Assembly: GCA_019359215.1 (NCBI GenBank)
Contig: JAHHHS010000002.1
Coordinates: 62,001 to 126,000 of the forward strand
Reading direction: 5' to 3'
Source of the DNA: Nostoc indistinguendum CM1-VF10
GTDB lineage: Bacteria; Cyanobacteriota; Cyanobacteriia; Cyanobacteriales; Nostocaceae
Length of the DNA: 64,000 nucleotides
Shown: positions 26,234 to 35,463 of the stretch, in pieces
Numbering within the stretch: the stretch's first letter is position 1
Layout: each line of letters starts with the position of its first letter
The notes under the pieces: model-generated
The model's database searches: none
Told to the model about the DNA's origin: nothing
Seen by the model: the letters and a program-made list of their open reading frames with translations, nothing else
Position numbers and translations under genes: made by a program

Positions 26234-28288
26234 ATGACTAATCGCCTTGCTGAAGCTAAGAGCCTCTATCTCCGCAAACACGCCGAAAACCCGATTGATT
26301 GGTGGTCTTGGTGTGATGAAGCACTTGCAACTGCAAGGGCGCAAAATAAACCGATTTTTCTCTCCATTGGCTATTCTAGTTGCCACTGGTGTACTGTCAT
26401 GGAAGGCGAGGCTTTTTCTGATATTGCGATCGCTGACTACATGAATGCTAATTATCTTCCCATCAAAGTAGACAGGGAAGAAAGACCTGACCTCGATAGC
26501 ATTTATATGCAAGCTTTGCAGATGATGAGTGGTCAAGGGGGTTGGCCTTTAAACGTATTTCTTTCCCCAGAAGATTTAGTGCCGTTTTATGCTGGTACTT
26601 ATTTCCCTGTAGACCCGCGCTATGGTCGTCCTGGATTTTTGCAGGTGTTGCAAGCGCTTCGCCGTTACTACGATACCGAAAAAGCAGAATTACAGGAACG
26701 CAAAGCCTTAATTATTGAGTCGCTGCTCACATCTGCGGTGTTGCAAGATGGTACAACAGATGAGCTTGAAGACCATGAATTACTCCGCCAAGGTTGGGAA
26801 ACCAGCACAGGTGTAATTACTCCTAGTCAATCTGGTAATAGCTTTCCGATGATTCCCTATGCAGAATTAGCACTGCGGGGAACTCGATTTAATTTTGAAT
26901 CTCGCTATGATGGTAAGCAAGTTTGTACCCAACGCGGATTAGACTTAGTGCTGGGGGGCATTTACGATCATGTGGGCGGTGGCTTTCATCGCTATACTGT
27001 TGACGCTACTTGGACAGTGCCCCATTTTGAAAAAATGCTCTACGACAATGGACAGATTGTGGAGTATATAGCTTCTTTATGGAGTGCAGGAGTACAAGAA
27101 GCAGCCTTTGAGAGAGCAGTTGCTGGTACTGTACAATGGCTGAAGCGGGAAATGACCGCGCCTGAAGGTTACTTTTATGCTGCTCAAGATGCCGACAGCT
27201 TCATTGAATCCACGGCAGTAGAACCAGAAGAAGGAACCTTTTACGTCTGGAATTACAGCGAATTACAACAACTGTTAACACCTGAAGAATTAACCGAATT
27301 AGAACAGTTTACAGTAACACCTAACGGCAACTTTGAAGGACGTAATGTCTTGCAAAGGCGCTATTCTGGGCAACTGAGTGCAACGGTGGAAACGGCTCTG
27401 AGCAAGCTGTTTACCGCTCGCTATGGCGTTAGTTCTGAGTCTTTAGAAACTTTTCCCCCGGCTCGTAACAACCAGGAAGCAAAAACCACTAACTGGCCAG
27501 GTCGCATTCCTTCAGTGACAGATACGAAGATGATTGTCGCTTGGAATAGCTTGATGATTTCTGGACTCGCTAAAGCTGCTGGGGTTTTCCAAGAACCGTT
27601 ATATCTGGAATTAGCAGCACGAGCAGCAAATTTTATCTTGGAAAATCAGTTTGTCGATGGGCGTTTTCACCGACTCAACTATCAAGGAGAACCAACCGTT
27701 TTAGCGCAGTCTGAAGATTACGCCTTTTTTATTAAAGCTCTGCTGGATTTACAAGCTTCCAACCCTGAGCATAAGCAATGGTTAGAAAAAGCGATCGCTA
27801 TCCAAGATGAATTCAACGAATTTCTCTGGAGTGTCGAATTAGGTGGGTATTATAACACATCAATTGGTTCTAGTCAAGATTTAATTGTGCGGGAGCGCAG
27901 TTACGTTGATAATGCTACACCATCAGCTAATGGAATTGCGATCGCTAATCTTGTTCGTCTCGCCCTACTCACCGATAATCTAGATTATTTGGATTTAGCG
28001 GAACTTGGTTTGAAAGCTTTTAGGAGTGTAATGCATCGCGCTCCCCAAGCCTGTCCCAGTTTATTTACAGCGTTGGATTGGTATCGTAATTCTACGTTGA
28101 TTCGCAGCACCATTGAGCAAATAAACTCTCTGATCCCCAAGTTTTTACCAACGGCTGTGTTTGCCATCACATATGATTTACCAGAGGGGAGCGTTGGGTT
28201 AGTTTGCCAAGGTTTGAAGTGTCTTGCACCAGCAGTAAATGTAGAGCATTTATTGCAGCAAGTGGAGAAAAGTCAGGTGAGGGCGTGA
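26234..28288 (+). CDS. thioredoxin-domain protein of the DUF255/YyaL (SSP411) family
   Basis: 684 residues from ATG 26234 (MTNRLAEAKSLYLRKHAENPIDWW), the conserved family start; the frame is open four codons upstream. The N-terminal thioredoxin-like domain has SIGYSSCHWCTVMEGEAF with a CHWC active site, followed by GGWPLNVFLSPE. The remaining part is an alpha/alpha six-barrel like those of N-acylglucosamine epimerases and glycosidases (GGGFHRYTVDATWTVPHFEKMLYDN). The family is widespread, from bacteria to mammals, with no settled biochemical role. Confidence 0.93.
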   Translation: MTNRLAEAKSLYLRKHAENPIDWWSWCDEALATARAQNKPIFLSIGYSSCHWCTVMEGEAFSDIAIADYMNANYLPIKVDREERPDLDSIYMQALQMMSGQGGWPLNVFLSPEDLVPFYAGTYFPVDPRYGRPGFLQVLQALRRYYDTEKAELQERKALIIESLLTSAVLQDGTTDELEDHELLRQGWETSTGVITPSQSGNSFPMIPYAELALRGTRFNFESRYDGKQVCTQRGLDLVLGGIYDHVGGGFHRYTVDATWTVPHFEKMLYDNGQIVEYIASLWSAGVQEAAFERAVAGTVQWLKREMTAPEGYFYAAQDADSFIESTAVEPEEGTFYVWNYSELQQLLTPEELTELEQFTVTPNGNFEGRNVLQRRYSGQLSATVETALSKLFTARYGVSSESLETFPPARNNQEAKTTNWPGRIPSVTDTKMIVAWNSLMISGLAKAAGVFQEPLYLELAARAANFILENQFVDGRFHRLNYQGEPTVLAQSEDYAFFIKALLDLQASNPEHKQWLEKAIAIQDEFNEFLWSVELGGYYNTSIGSSQDLIVRERSYVDNATPSANGIAIANLVRLALLTDNLDYLDLAELGLKAFRSVMHRAPQACPSLFTALDWYRNSTLIRSTIEQINSLIPKFLPTAVFAITYDLPEGSVGLVCQGLKCLAPAVNVEHLLQQVEKSQVRA

Positions 28289-28327
28289 AATAGTTTTATT
28301 TCTCTTAACTAGAATGTTACCAGCAGG

Positions 28328-28552
28328 TCATGCAGTGAAGGCATCGCGGGGAAGGGTGCGATCTCGACTCAGGTCAAGTTCTTCGGTAAGTTCAGCCAAG
28401 GGGGATTGACGGAAAAACTCTGAGAGTTTGCTTGGTTGATCTGGGTGGATGCCGTTGTGTGTGGTTAGGCTTTGGGCAAGGAGTTGGATGATGTACAGTT
28501 TATCGTTGGGGGAAAGCTGAAGGAGTTGTTGTTCAAGTTCTTGGATAGCCAT
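28328..28552 (-). CDS. small antitoxin-like protein without visible toxin
   Basis: 74 residues from ATG 28552 (MAIQELEQQLLQLSPNDKLYIIQLLAQSL); a TTG two codons upstream is ignored. The pattern, a helical N-terminus with LSPxxK and a short tail LDLSRDRTLPRDAF, is shared by many cyanobacterial small antitoxin-like proteins. No PIN or RelE-type toxin gene follows it downstream, where the DUF255 gene lies convergently, so it appears orphaned. Confidence 0.6.
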   Translation of the reverse strand: MAIQELEQQLLQLSPNDKLYIIQLLAQSLTTHNGIHPDQPSKLSEFFRQSPLAELTEELDLSRDRTLPRDAFTA

Positions 28553-28645
28553 GATCAAGTTTAAGTAGAAGATAAATTTATTCTACTTTCAGCGTCAGGG
28601 GTTAATTTAGTTTGACTGGTTTTTTACCCTCTGTTTTTTTGACGA

Positions 28646-29248
28646 ATGACTATTAACTCATGTAGCAAATTAACCGCCATTGTATTAGCTGGGGGAAAAA
28701 GTTCTCGGATGGGTCAAGATAAAGCCTTGATTCCTATTCAAGGAGTGCCTTTGTTGCAGCGAGTTTGTGGGATTGCTCAAAGCTGTGCTGATGTTATTTA
28801 TGTAGTCACTCCCTGGCCAGAACGCTATCAAGATTTGCTTTTGCCTGGTTGTCAATTTATCCGAGAAATACCTTTATCTGGTGAATCTCTCGCCCACGGG
28901 CCTTTAGTTGGTTTTGCTCAAGGACTAGCCGAAGTGCAAACAGATTGGGTGCTGTTGCTAGCTTGCGATTTGCCGAGGTTGCGGGTTGAGGTGTTGCAAG
29001 AATGGGTAACTCGACTTGATAGGGTGGGAGATGATAAGGTCGCAGCTTTAGCTCATCATCCCAAAGGTTGGGAACCTCTGTGTGGTTTCTATCGCCGTAG
29101 CTGTTTGCCCCAAGTTTTAGAGTTTATCAACCAAGGGGGGCGATCGTTTCAACAGTGGCTTCAGCAATATTTTGTAGAAGTTTTGCCTTTAGCAGAACCC
29201 GAAATGCTGTTTAACTGTAATACACCAGGGGACTTGACTAAGAGTTAA
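28646..29248 (+). CDS. mobA: molybdenum cofactor guanylyltransferase
   Basis: 200 residues of the nucleotidyltransferase fold: LTAIVLAGGKSSRMGQDKAL at the N-terminus binds GTP, and VLLLACDLPRL carries the metal-binding aspartate. The C-terminal FNCNTPGDL motif is typical of MobA. It joins GMP to molybdopterin to form the bis-MGD or MGD cofactor used by nitrate reductase. It stands alone, divergent from the small antitoxin-like gene. Confidence 0.9.
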   Translation: MTINSCSKLTAIVLAGGKSSRMGQDKALIPIQGVPLLQRVCGIAQSCADVIYVVTPWPERYQDLLLPGCQFIREIPLSGESLAHGPLVGFAQGLAEVQTDWVLLLACDLPRLRVEVLQEWVTRLDRVGDDKVAALAHHPKGWEPLCGFYRRSCLPQVLEFINQGGRSFQQWLQQYFVEVLPLAEPEMLFNCNTPGDLTKS

Positions 29249-29363
29249 TTGAAGAATACAGAATTTAGAATCAATTAGTGGAGGATGAGGGGAATTTTAC
29301 TTCTGAATTCTGACCGGAGGCGGAGCGTCTCCGGCTCCGCTCCTGACTCCTGAATTCTGCTGT

Positions 29364-30863
29364 TTAGCGACTGCGACAAAATTTGCGATCGTTATCATTC
29401 TGAGGATATTGCCAAGAATAGGCAAAATGGCTAACTCCCTTCAGTTGGGGGGCGTATTGGCGAAGTGCTTGCATTTGCGCTTCTAGGGATGGACGATTAC
29501 TAATAGATCCTCCCCATTTGCCGGCTAAAGCTGGAATCACTTGAGTACCAGGTTTTGTCATACTCAAAACCCGTTGCACTTGTGCCACAATACAACTCGC
29601 ATTACCGCAATTCCCATAAGCCATAGGATGCCACTGCAAAGTGGTGGGGAAGCGATCCCAAGGTTGTAAGCGGGAATCATACCCTTGTCCTACAGTTTGG
29701 TTACCGTCAGGGAAAAACACTACTCCTGTGGGAATATTTTGCTGCTTTGCTGGGTAACTAGCTATAGTGACAAAATCTAGAATTCCTTGCATGGCGTGAG
29801 CAACGGCGAGTTGCCACAATTCCCACTGTAAAAGTGGCTGTCTATCAGTTGCAGGCAGAATTGATTTTTGCCCTGGCGGTGGGATGCGTCCTTGCCAGAG
29901 GGGTTCGCCTTCTTGAGGATAAAGTTTATCGAGTTCAGCGATATCTCCAGCGGTGACATATCCCTTACGCAAAAAGCGGCGAATCAAGTCTAGCCCTTTG
30001 TAATTCTGTGCCCGTTTAAATAAAGCTTCTTGAATTGCAGGACTAAATAGCCATAAATCTGAAACTTTGGTGGCGATGGAATCACTTCCTGCTTGGCGCG
30101 GATAGCGTACGTAGTCTAATAGCAAACCATCTGGACGACGGCGTAAAACTTCTTGTACTAATTGATAGTAGTCGCGTTTTGCTTGTGGGTTGTAGGGGTC
30201 GATAAATAGTTGAGAGCCGTTATCTACGACATATAAGCTTGTTTGACCTTTGCCATTACGAGCGATCGCATCTTCTCTATCTCGGCGCTGGGCGTAAGTA
30301 TAGCCGAAATTGGTAGTAAACATCCAGGCGTAGACCTTTAAACCGCGTTGCCGACCTTTTTGAATTGCTGTGGCGAGTAAATCGGCGTTTTCTGCTCCTG
30401 GGGTGCGAATTACAGAAGGCCAAGCCGTCGGGTTGGCTGTTGCTGGCAATAATACTTGCCCGTCGTAAAATACTTCTATATAAACTTGATTATAACCACG
30501 GTTGACAATCCGATCCATAATCTGGTCGATTGTTCCTGGTTGAACATCACAGGGATACAAGCGCAACCAGAGGGCTTGGATTTGCGGCCAAGTCCGAGTG
30601 CGACACTTCTGTAATTCCTGCGCCTGCTTTTTTACTAAGTTTTGGTAGCGGGTTTGGGCATCTTGCTTGCCTTTGAGAGCTGATAAACGTAAGGTTTCTT
30701 TTTCTTGTGCTGCTGCTGCTGATAAGTGACAATACTGGGTTACTTGCGCCCTTGCTGGTTCGCTTCCCAAGTTGGGGAGCAACGAACTACTAGTGAAAAC
30801 AACAGCGAATAGGCGCTGCCAAAATAATCTTGATCTTGCAACGTTCAAGGAATGGTTAGACAT
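29364..30863 (-). CDS. secreted glycoside hydrolase, family-10-like (GHL10)
   Basis: 499 residues. An N-terminal signal peptide (FAVVFTSSSLLPNLG, ending near EPARA) leads to a coiled polar stretch, then a TIM-barrel domain starting IQALWLRLYPCDVQPGTID and containing VYIEVFYDGQVLLP, GLKVYAWMFTTNFGYTY, DGLLLDYVRYPRQ and LQWHPMAYGNCG. This is the glycosyl-hydrolase-like 10 family (DUF187-related), extracytoplasmic and thought to act on cell-wall or exopolysaccharide. Substrate not known. Confidence 0.85.
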   Translation of the reverse strand: MSNHSLNVARSRLFWQRLFAVVFTSSSLLPNLGSEPARAQVTQYCHLSAAAAQEKETLRLSALKGKQDAQTRYQNLVKKQAQELQKCRTRTWPQIQALWLRLYPCDVQPGTIDQIMDRIVNRGYNQVYIEVFYDGQVLLPATANPTAWPSVIRTPGAENADLLATAIQKGRQRGLKVYAWMFTTNFGYTYAQRRDREDAIARNGKGQTSLYVVDNGSQLFIDPYNPQAKRDYYQLVQEVLRRRPDGLLLDYVRYPRQAGSDSIATKVSDLWLFSPAIQEALFKRAQNYKGLDLIRRFLRKGYVTAGDIAELDKLYPQEGEPLWQGRIPPPGQKSILPATDRQPLLQWELWQLAVAHAMQGILDFVTIASYPAKQQNIPTGVVFFPDGNQTVGQGYDSRLQPWDRFPTTLQWHPMAYGNCGNASCIVAQVQRVLSMTKPGTQVIPALAGKWGGSISNRPSLEAQMQALRQYAPQLKGVSHFAYSWQYPQNDNDRKFCRSR

Positions 30864-31508
30864 ACCTAGCAGTAGATGGACACAATAATCATCGACCCCA
30901 ATTCAGATAATTGTGGGCAACGTGTATCGAATTATATCGTTAAGGAGTAAAGGTTCTAAAACCTCTTTTTTCAAGACTGCTAAAGGACTATTTGTGTTGC
31001 CGATTTTTTTTATATATACATAAATACATACATTGCAGTATAAAATATCTAAATTTTTACGCAATTTATTCTACTATTGGGTAGATTTTGCCTCTACCTT
31101 AGTTGGTGAAAATCTGCCAAAACCAGTAGTATGTTTTAACTTAGAATAACCTGACTTTTAGCTCTTGTCATTACCCCCATTTTTTTAATTTCTGGCTTCG
31201 TTGCTATTTCATTTGCGAATTAATAGCTATATGTAGCAGTCCTAAAAATCATTTTTAAATAAATTAACCGCAGAGGCGCAGAGAACGCAGAAAGAGGAAT
31301 CGGAGATTTTCACGGCTTATTTAGGATTGCTATAGCTAAAGCCGATTAAAACTTTCAATATTTCAATAAACAAGGTAGGAGGTGAACCAAAGCGTCTACG
31401 CAACGATCGCAAAGTCAAGCCAAGTGAACTAAAAGCTAAATTTGCTATTTTTGAATGTGGTGCTGAGTATGTTTCTTATGCCATTCTTACCCCAAAAGGA
31501 ATTTTAAT
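30864..31508. other. spacer with one MITE, otherwise no gene seen
   Basis: About 645 bases between divergent genes. The MITE at 31234-31332 is the only recognisable element. The remaining AT-rich DNA presumably holds the promoters of the GH10-like gene and the binding-protein gene. Confidence 0.5.
31234..31332. mobile_element. 99-bp MITE (TAGCAGTCCTAAA ends), copy 1
   Basis: The ends TAGCAGTCCTAAA and TTTAGGATTGCTA are inverted repeats with one mismatch. The interior shares AAATTAACCG/CATAGAGGCGCAGAGA... and GAGATTTTCA with a second copy at 36768-36857. It carries no gene. Confidence 0.8.
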
Positions 31509-32444
31509 ATGTATCGTCGTTGGTTCTTATCTGCTTTAGCACTTTTGATGAGTATAGTTTTAGCTGCTTGCACTACAGCAACCACTCAACAGCCACAAAC
31601 AAAAATCACAAACCCTACTGAAACGGCAAATACAAATTCTCAGCAATTATCAAAAGGATCAGCAAGAAGAGTTGTTGCTATTTCTTCTCTTTCTGCTGAC
31701 ATTGTCTCTCAACTCGATCAAACAAAAATTGTTGGAATCACTGGGAGTAAATTATTTAATAATGACTCAAGATTCAAGGATATCCCCCGCGTTAGCGAAG
31801 GGCAAAGTCCGCCCAATTTAGAAAAAGTGGTAGCACTCAAACCAGATTTAGTTATTGGTGCAGAAGGTTTTTTTAACATTCCAATTCAAAAACTTCAACA
31901 GCTAGGGATTCCAACCTTTATGACTAAAGTAAATAACTGGGAATCTTTAGAAGAACTTACTAAAACGCTTGCTAAATCAATTGATGCTGATGCTCAACCT
32001 TTGTTAAACCGTTACAAAACTTTCTTGCCAGAAAAGCCTACTCAGGGTTTTTCTACTCTAGCGCTGGTTAGTCGTCAACCAATTTTAGCGCCGAATAAAA
32101 ACAGTTGGGCAGGGGATTTGCTGGCGAAATTTCAGGCGAAAAATATAGCAGCAGATTTACAAGGAAAAAGCCCAATTGGCGGCTATGTGACGCTTTCGGC
32201 TGAGAAAGTTTTAGAAGCAAATCCAGAGGTGATAATTTTGGTCAATCCTCCGCAAGGAAATTCAGAAGCGACGCTTTTAGATTCACTGAAGAAGGAAGCT
32301 TTTTGGCAGCAACTGCAAGCAACCAAAAATAACCGAGTCTATGTGTTTGATTATTATGGCCTGGTGAATCCAGGTAGTATAGATGCAATTGAAAAAGCTT
32401 GTCAGCAGCTTAAGCAAGCGTTGTTTGCGCCACAGTCTACTTAG
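31509..32444 (+). CDS. iron/cobalamin-type ABC transporter substrate-binding lipoprotein
   Basis: 311 residues. A lipoprotein signal ends in VLAAC. The mature part fits the FecB/BtuF-type (TroA-like) periplasmic-binding fold: RVVAISSLSADIVSQLD, VVALKPDLVIG, then a long helix and a second lobe with LSAEKVLEANPEVIILVNP. These proteins deliver ferric siderophore, heme or cobalamin to an ABC permease; none is in the window. Its position beside an FTR1 permease, ferritin-like protein and multicopper oxidase points to iron. Confidence 0.85.
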   Translation: MYRRWFLSALALLMSIVLAACTTATTQQPQTKITNPTETANTNSQQLSKGSARRVVAISSLSADIVSQLDQTKIVGITGSKLFNNDSRFKDIPRVSEGQSPPNLEKVVALKPDLVIGAEGFFNIPIQKLQQLGIPTFMTKVNNWESLEELTKTLAKSIDADAQPLLNRYKTFLPEKPTQGFSTLALVSRQPILAPNKNSWAGDLLAKFQAKNIAADLQGKSPIGGYVTLSAEKVLEANPEVIILVNPPQGNSEATLLDSLKKEAFWQQLQATKNNRVYVFDYYGLVNPGSIDAIEKACQQLKQALFAPQST

Positions 32445-32573
32445 CTCAATAAATATAATTTAAAATCTTGTTTTCAGGTTCTACCTTGATGAATATAATG
32501 GTTCCTATTCAGCTTACAAGATTATCTTGCGAGGTGTAGAGGCACGGCATACCGTGCCCTTACCCGTGTACTT

Positions 32574-33545
32574 TCAATCTTTTGTAGAACTAATTGGTTT
32601 TTGAGCAAAGGGGATATTTTTTTTACCTTCAGGAGAAGCACCTCCAAGGCTGCGGAAATATACTCCTCCAATAGTAAGTAAAAATGTTACATATCCTACT
32701 GCTTGTACAAGATAGAGATTGTCTCTGTAACCAAATAAAGATTTGAGGATAACACCAGGAAACTGTTCGTCAGGCAAGATTCTGGAAGTATTTGAAACCA
32801 TTGGCCCCAAAATACAAGAGTGGACTTTAGTAAAACGTTCGTAATAGAAACAAAGGCTTTCTCTAGCACGACTGCTAAGGGCAAAGTTAACCACAGCGTC
32901 GTCAAAATGTTTCAAAGCTGAAACTACCAACCCAGCAACAATCAACACTAATAAAACGCCCATTACCTGGAAAAACTGGCGGATGTTAATTTTGACACCC
33001 CATTTAAATAGCAGCACCCCAATTGCAGATGCCACTACTAAACCACCAATAGCACCCAAGGCTGGCATTAATCCCTGTTGAAGAATATTAGCAGCAACGA
33101 ACAGAACAGTTTCAAAGCCTTCGCGGACAACGGCAACTAAAATTAAAGTAAAAACACCCCAACCAGCATTTGAGTTTTGTGTCAGTGCTTGTGTAACTGC
33201 TCCTTCAACTGTAGCTTTCATGAATCTGGCTTGTTTAGTCATCCAGATTAGCATCCAACTGAGCATTGCGATCGCTAATACGCTAAACACACCCTCCAAT
33301 GCTGGCTCAACTACCGAGGTGTATTGAGGATTCGCTGCTCCCAGTACTTGAATAACCCAACTGAATAGCACGCCTATTAAGGCACTGATGACAATACCAA
33401 CGCCGACACCAGCATATACCCAAGAGTTGAGTCGGGATTGTTTAGCTTTTTTCAGCAAAGCTAGCACAATGCCAATAACAAGGGCGGCTTCTACTCCCTC
33501 TCGGAGCGTTATTACAAAAGTAGGTATAGCAGTACTAAAATTCAT
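32574..33545 (-). CDS. FTR1-family high-affinity iron permease
   Basis: 323 residues from ATG 33545 (MNFSTAIPTFVITLREGVEA); eight upstream codons are probably not translated. About seven membrane helices. Two REGxE motifs are present, TLREGVEAALV at the N-terminus and VVREGFETVLFVA near residue 150, the glutamates that carry iron in Ftr1. In yeast the permease works with a multicopper ferroxidase and in E. coli (EfeU) with EfeO and EfeB; here an oxidase and an EfeO-like protein lie upstream on the same strand, suggesting one uptake system. Confidence 0.93.
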   Translation of the reverse strand: MNFSTAIPTFVITLREGVEAALVIGIVLALLKKAKQSRLNSWVYAGVGVGIVISALIGVLFSWVIQVLGAANPQYTSVVEPALEGVFSVLAIAMLSWMLIWMTKQARFMKATVEGAVTQALTQNSNAGWGVFTLILVAVVREGFETVLFVAANILQQGLMPALGAIGGLVVASAIGVLLFKWGVKINIRQFFQVMGVLLVLIVAGLVVSALKHFDDAVVNFALSSRARESLCFYYERFTKVHSCILGPMVSNTSRILPDEQFPGVILKSLFGYRDNLYLVQAVGYVTFLLTIGGVYFRSLGGASPEGKKNIPFAQKPISSTKD

Positions 33546-33616
33546 CTTTTGTCCTTTGTCTTTTTTCATTTGCCATTAGTCATTTGCCCTTTGTCAGTTG
33601 TCCTTTGAATTATTTT

Positions 33617-33658
33617 GTGACTAATGACTAATGACCAATGACTAATGACTAATGACTA
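33617..33658. repeat. GACTAAT heptamer, about six tandem copies
   Basis: Units TGACTAA are repeated five to six times with one variant (GACCAAT), ending directly at the stop codon of the ferritin-like gene. Typical short tandem repeat of Nostoc spacers. Confidence 0.85.
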
Positions 33659-34093
33659 TTAACTAAAATCGCGTAGCATCTTTTTCAATTCGAGATTATG
33701 CATCTCTTCTTGCCCAATCATGCCACGAGCAAATTCTTCAAGATAAATGCTGGCATTGGTGACAGTTTCAAGCAGATTCTTATACAGCTCCAATGCCTTT
33801 TTTTCATGAGATAAGCTTTCTTCCAAGATATCCTTGACTTTATGCTGGTAGGTTTCTTCCATTGGGGCAATTTTCAAGGAGGGATGCCCATCTAAACCGG
33901 TGAGAATTTCTCCCACTTGTTCGGCATGAAGTAAAGATTCACTTGCCTGTGCTTTGAAAAAGGCCACAATTGGAATACGGTTAGGGCCAGTCACCATCAA
34001 AGAATAATGTGTATAGCGCACTACTCCTGCTAGTTCAAATTCCATAATGGCGTTAAGCAAGTCAATGGTCTTTTTATAGTCAAGTTCTTGCAT
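33659..34093 (-). CDS. ferritin-like (bacterioferritin-type) protein
   Basis: 144 residues in a four-helix bundle pattern with spaced iron ligands: E18 region LLNAIMEFELAGVVRYTHY, ASESLLHAEQVGEI (ExxH), LEESLSHEKKALELY and MIGQEEMHNLELKKM (ExxH). It resembles bacterioferritin and small ferritin-like proteins of cyanobacteria and probably stores or detoxifies iron. It sits between the FTR1 permease gene and the EfeO-like gene on the same strand. Confidence 0.85.
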   Translation of the reverse strand: MQELDYKKTIDLLNAIMEFELAGVVRYTHYSLMVTGPNRIPIVAFFKAQASESLLHAEQVGEILTGLDGHPSLKIAPMEETYQHKVKDILEESLSHEKKALELYKNLLETVTNASIYLEEFARGMIGQEEMHNLELKKMLRDFS

Positions 34094-34263
34094 CAGTTCT
34101 TAGTTCAAGTAATGAATGTGTAACTAGGTAGAAGTTAGGAGTTAGGAGTTGAAAGTTAAAACTTAGCAGTTCGGGATTCTTAATTCATAACTCCTAGCTC
34201 ATAAATCCTAACTGTTTCCTCATTCTAAACTCCTTACCCTATACTTCCCATTAAATGAAAGTG

Positions 34264-35301
34264 TTATCGCTGTGCTTGGGTATTGGATTTACCAACCACT
34301 TTTTGAGAGTTTTCTTCAATAGTTTTCACCAGTTTGGTAACATCATTAGCAGTTTTGACTGCTTTGGCTGGTGGGATGGCAGAAGGCCAAACTTTTATTA
34401 GTTCAGCAAAACTAGCATCGATCGCTTTGTGGGCTTCGGGATCTGCTTGAGCTACTTGACTAGAAATTCCTTTGTATAAATCATTGGCGTAAACGACAAA
34501 ACCACGAGAATCTTGATACTCAATTGGCGCGGTTATTTTACCATCTGCGATCGCAGCGCCATATTCGGAGTTAGCTGAATCTAGCAATTCGTTAACGACC
34601 TGTAGCACAAATCCTGGTTTTGAGCGTTGATCTGCTGGCAAAGCTGCGATCGCGGAATCAACTGCTTCCACTGAAGAAGTAAAATTAGTTTTAACTTTGC
34701 TATCCTTCGGACTAGATTTTACTAAATCTTGTAAACTTACCAATGTTGTCTTAAATTCTTTGACTTTGCGCTCATTTAATTGTTCTTCTACATCAACATA
34801 AATTTCCTCAACTGGATGTCCAATATGAGGTTCTGCTTGTTTTGGCTGATTCTGATCTAGAAGTTCTTGTGCTACTAAAAGATGCCCTTTCATTAAGCCC
34901 AATTTACTCATGTAGTCAACATCTTTTGCCTCACCTGTGAGTACCACTTCCTGAACACCAACTTGGTCTTTTATTTGGTCGAACTGCTCTTGAGTAATTA
35001 CTTTTTTAGTAACTAAATCTTCTGGGCTGCCGTATGGGCGATTTGCCTGGATTTTGTTTGATAAAGCTAGAATACCTAGTTTGGCTTCAAACTTATCCAA
35101 TTCTGACAATATAGCGCTGTTAATGTTAATTTTTTCTTTGCCACCGTGACCACTGTGACCGTTATTACTTACTGCCTGTGTAGCTTGAGGGCTAGCAACT
35201 GGTGCTGATGGATTTTCTGCGGTTGGTGTACTACTACAGGAACTCAAGGTAACTATTACGGCTGCTGCTGCTGTTAAACAGATATAACGAAGTTTTATCA
35301 T
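34264..35301 (-). CDS. lipoprotein with helix-hairpin-helix motif and EfeO-like helical domain
   Basis: 345 residues. A lipoprotein signal ends at LSSC. A His/Gly-rich patch (NNGHSGHGGKEK) could bind metal. Next comes a ComEA-like helix-hairpin-helix segment (INSAILSELDKFEAKLGI, RPYGSPEDLV), then about 200 helical residues containing HIGHPVEEIY and GFVVYANDLY that resemble imelysin/EfeO-type proteins. With FTR1 next to it, a periplasmic iron-delivery role like EfeO is my best guess. DNA uptake through ComEA is less likely because DNA-uptake genes are absent. Confidence 0.65.
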   Translation of the reverse strand: MIKLRYICLTAAAAVIVTLSSCSSTPTAENPSAPVASPQATQAVSNNGHSGHGGKEKININSAILSELDKFEAKLGILALSNKIQANRPYGSPEDLVTKKVITQEQFDQIKDQVGVQEVVLTGEAKDVDYMSKLGLMKGHLLVAQELLDQNQPKQAEPHIGHPVEEIYVDVEEQLNERKVKEFKTTLVSLQDLVKSSPKDSKVKTNFTSSVEAVDSAIAALPADQRSKPGFVLQVVNELLDSANSEYGAAIADGKITAPIEYQDSRGFVVYANDLYKGISSQVAQADPEAHKAIDASFAELIKVWPSAIPPAKAVKTANDVTKLVKTIEENSQKVVGKSNTQAQR

Positions 35302-35463
35302 CTTTGCTTCTTGCAGAACTAAAAAGGTATTAATTGAAACATTTCAAACTATTACTATCAAATAGTTTGTTTGACACATTGTCATAGATTTTACTGTCGC
35401 ATATAATGACAGTTTTTATCAATTATTATCTAAAATTTTAAGGAATTAATACGAATAATATTG

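Noticed and set aside
35302..35463. Fur box upstream of the EfeO-like gene
   Set aside because: The spacer contains ATCAATTATTATC-like words but not a convincing 19-bp Fur palindrome; too AT-rich to call.
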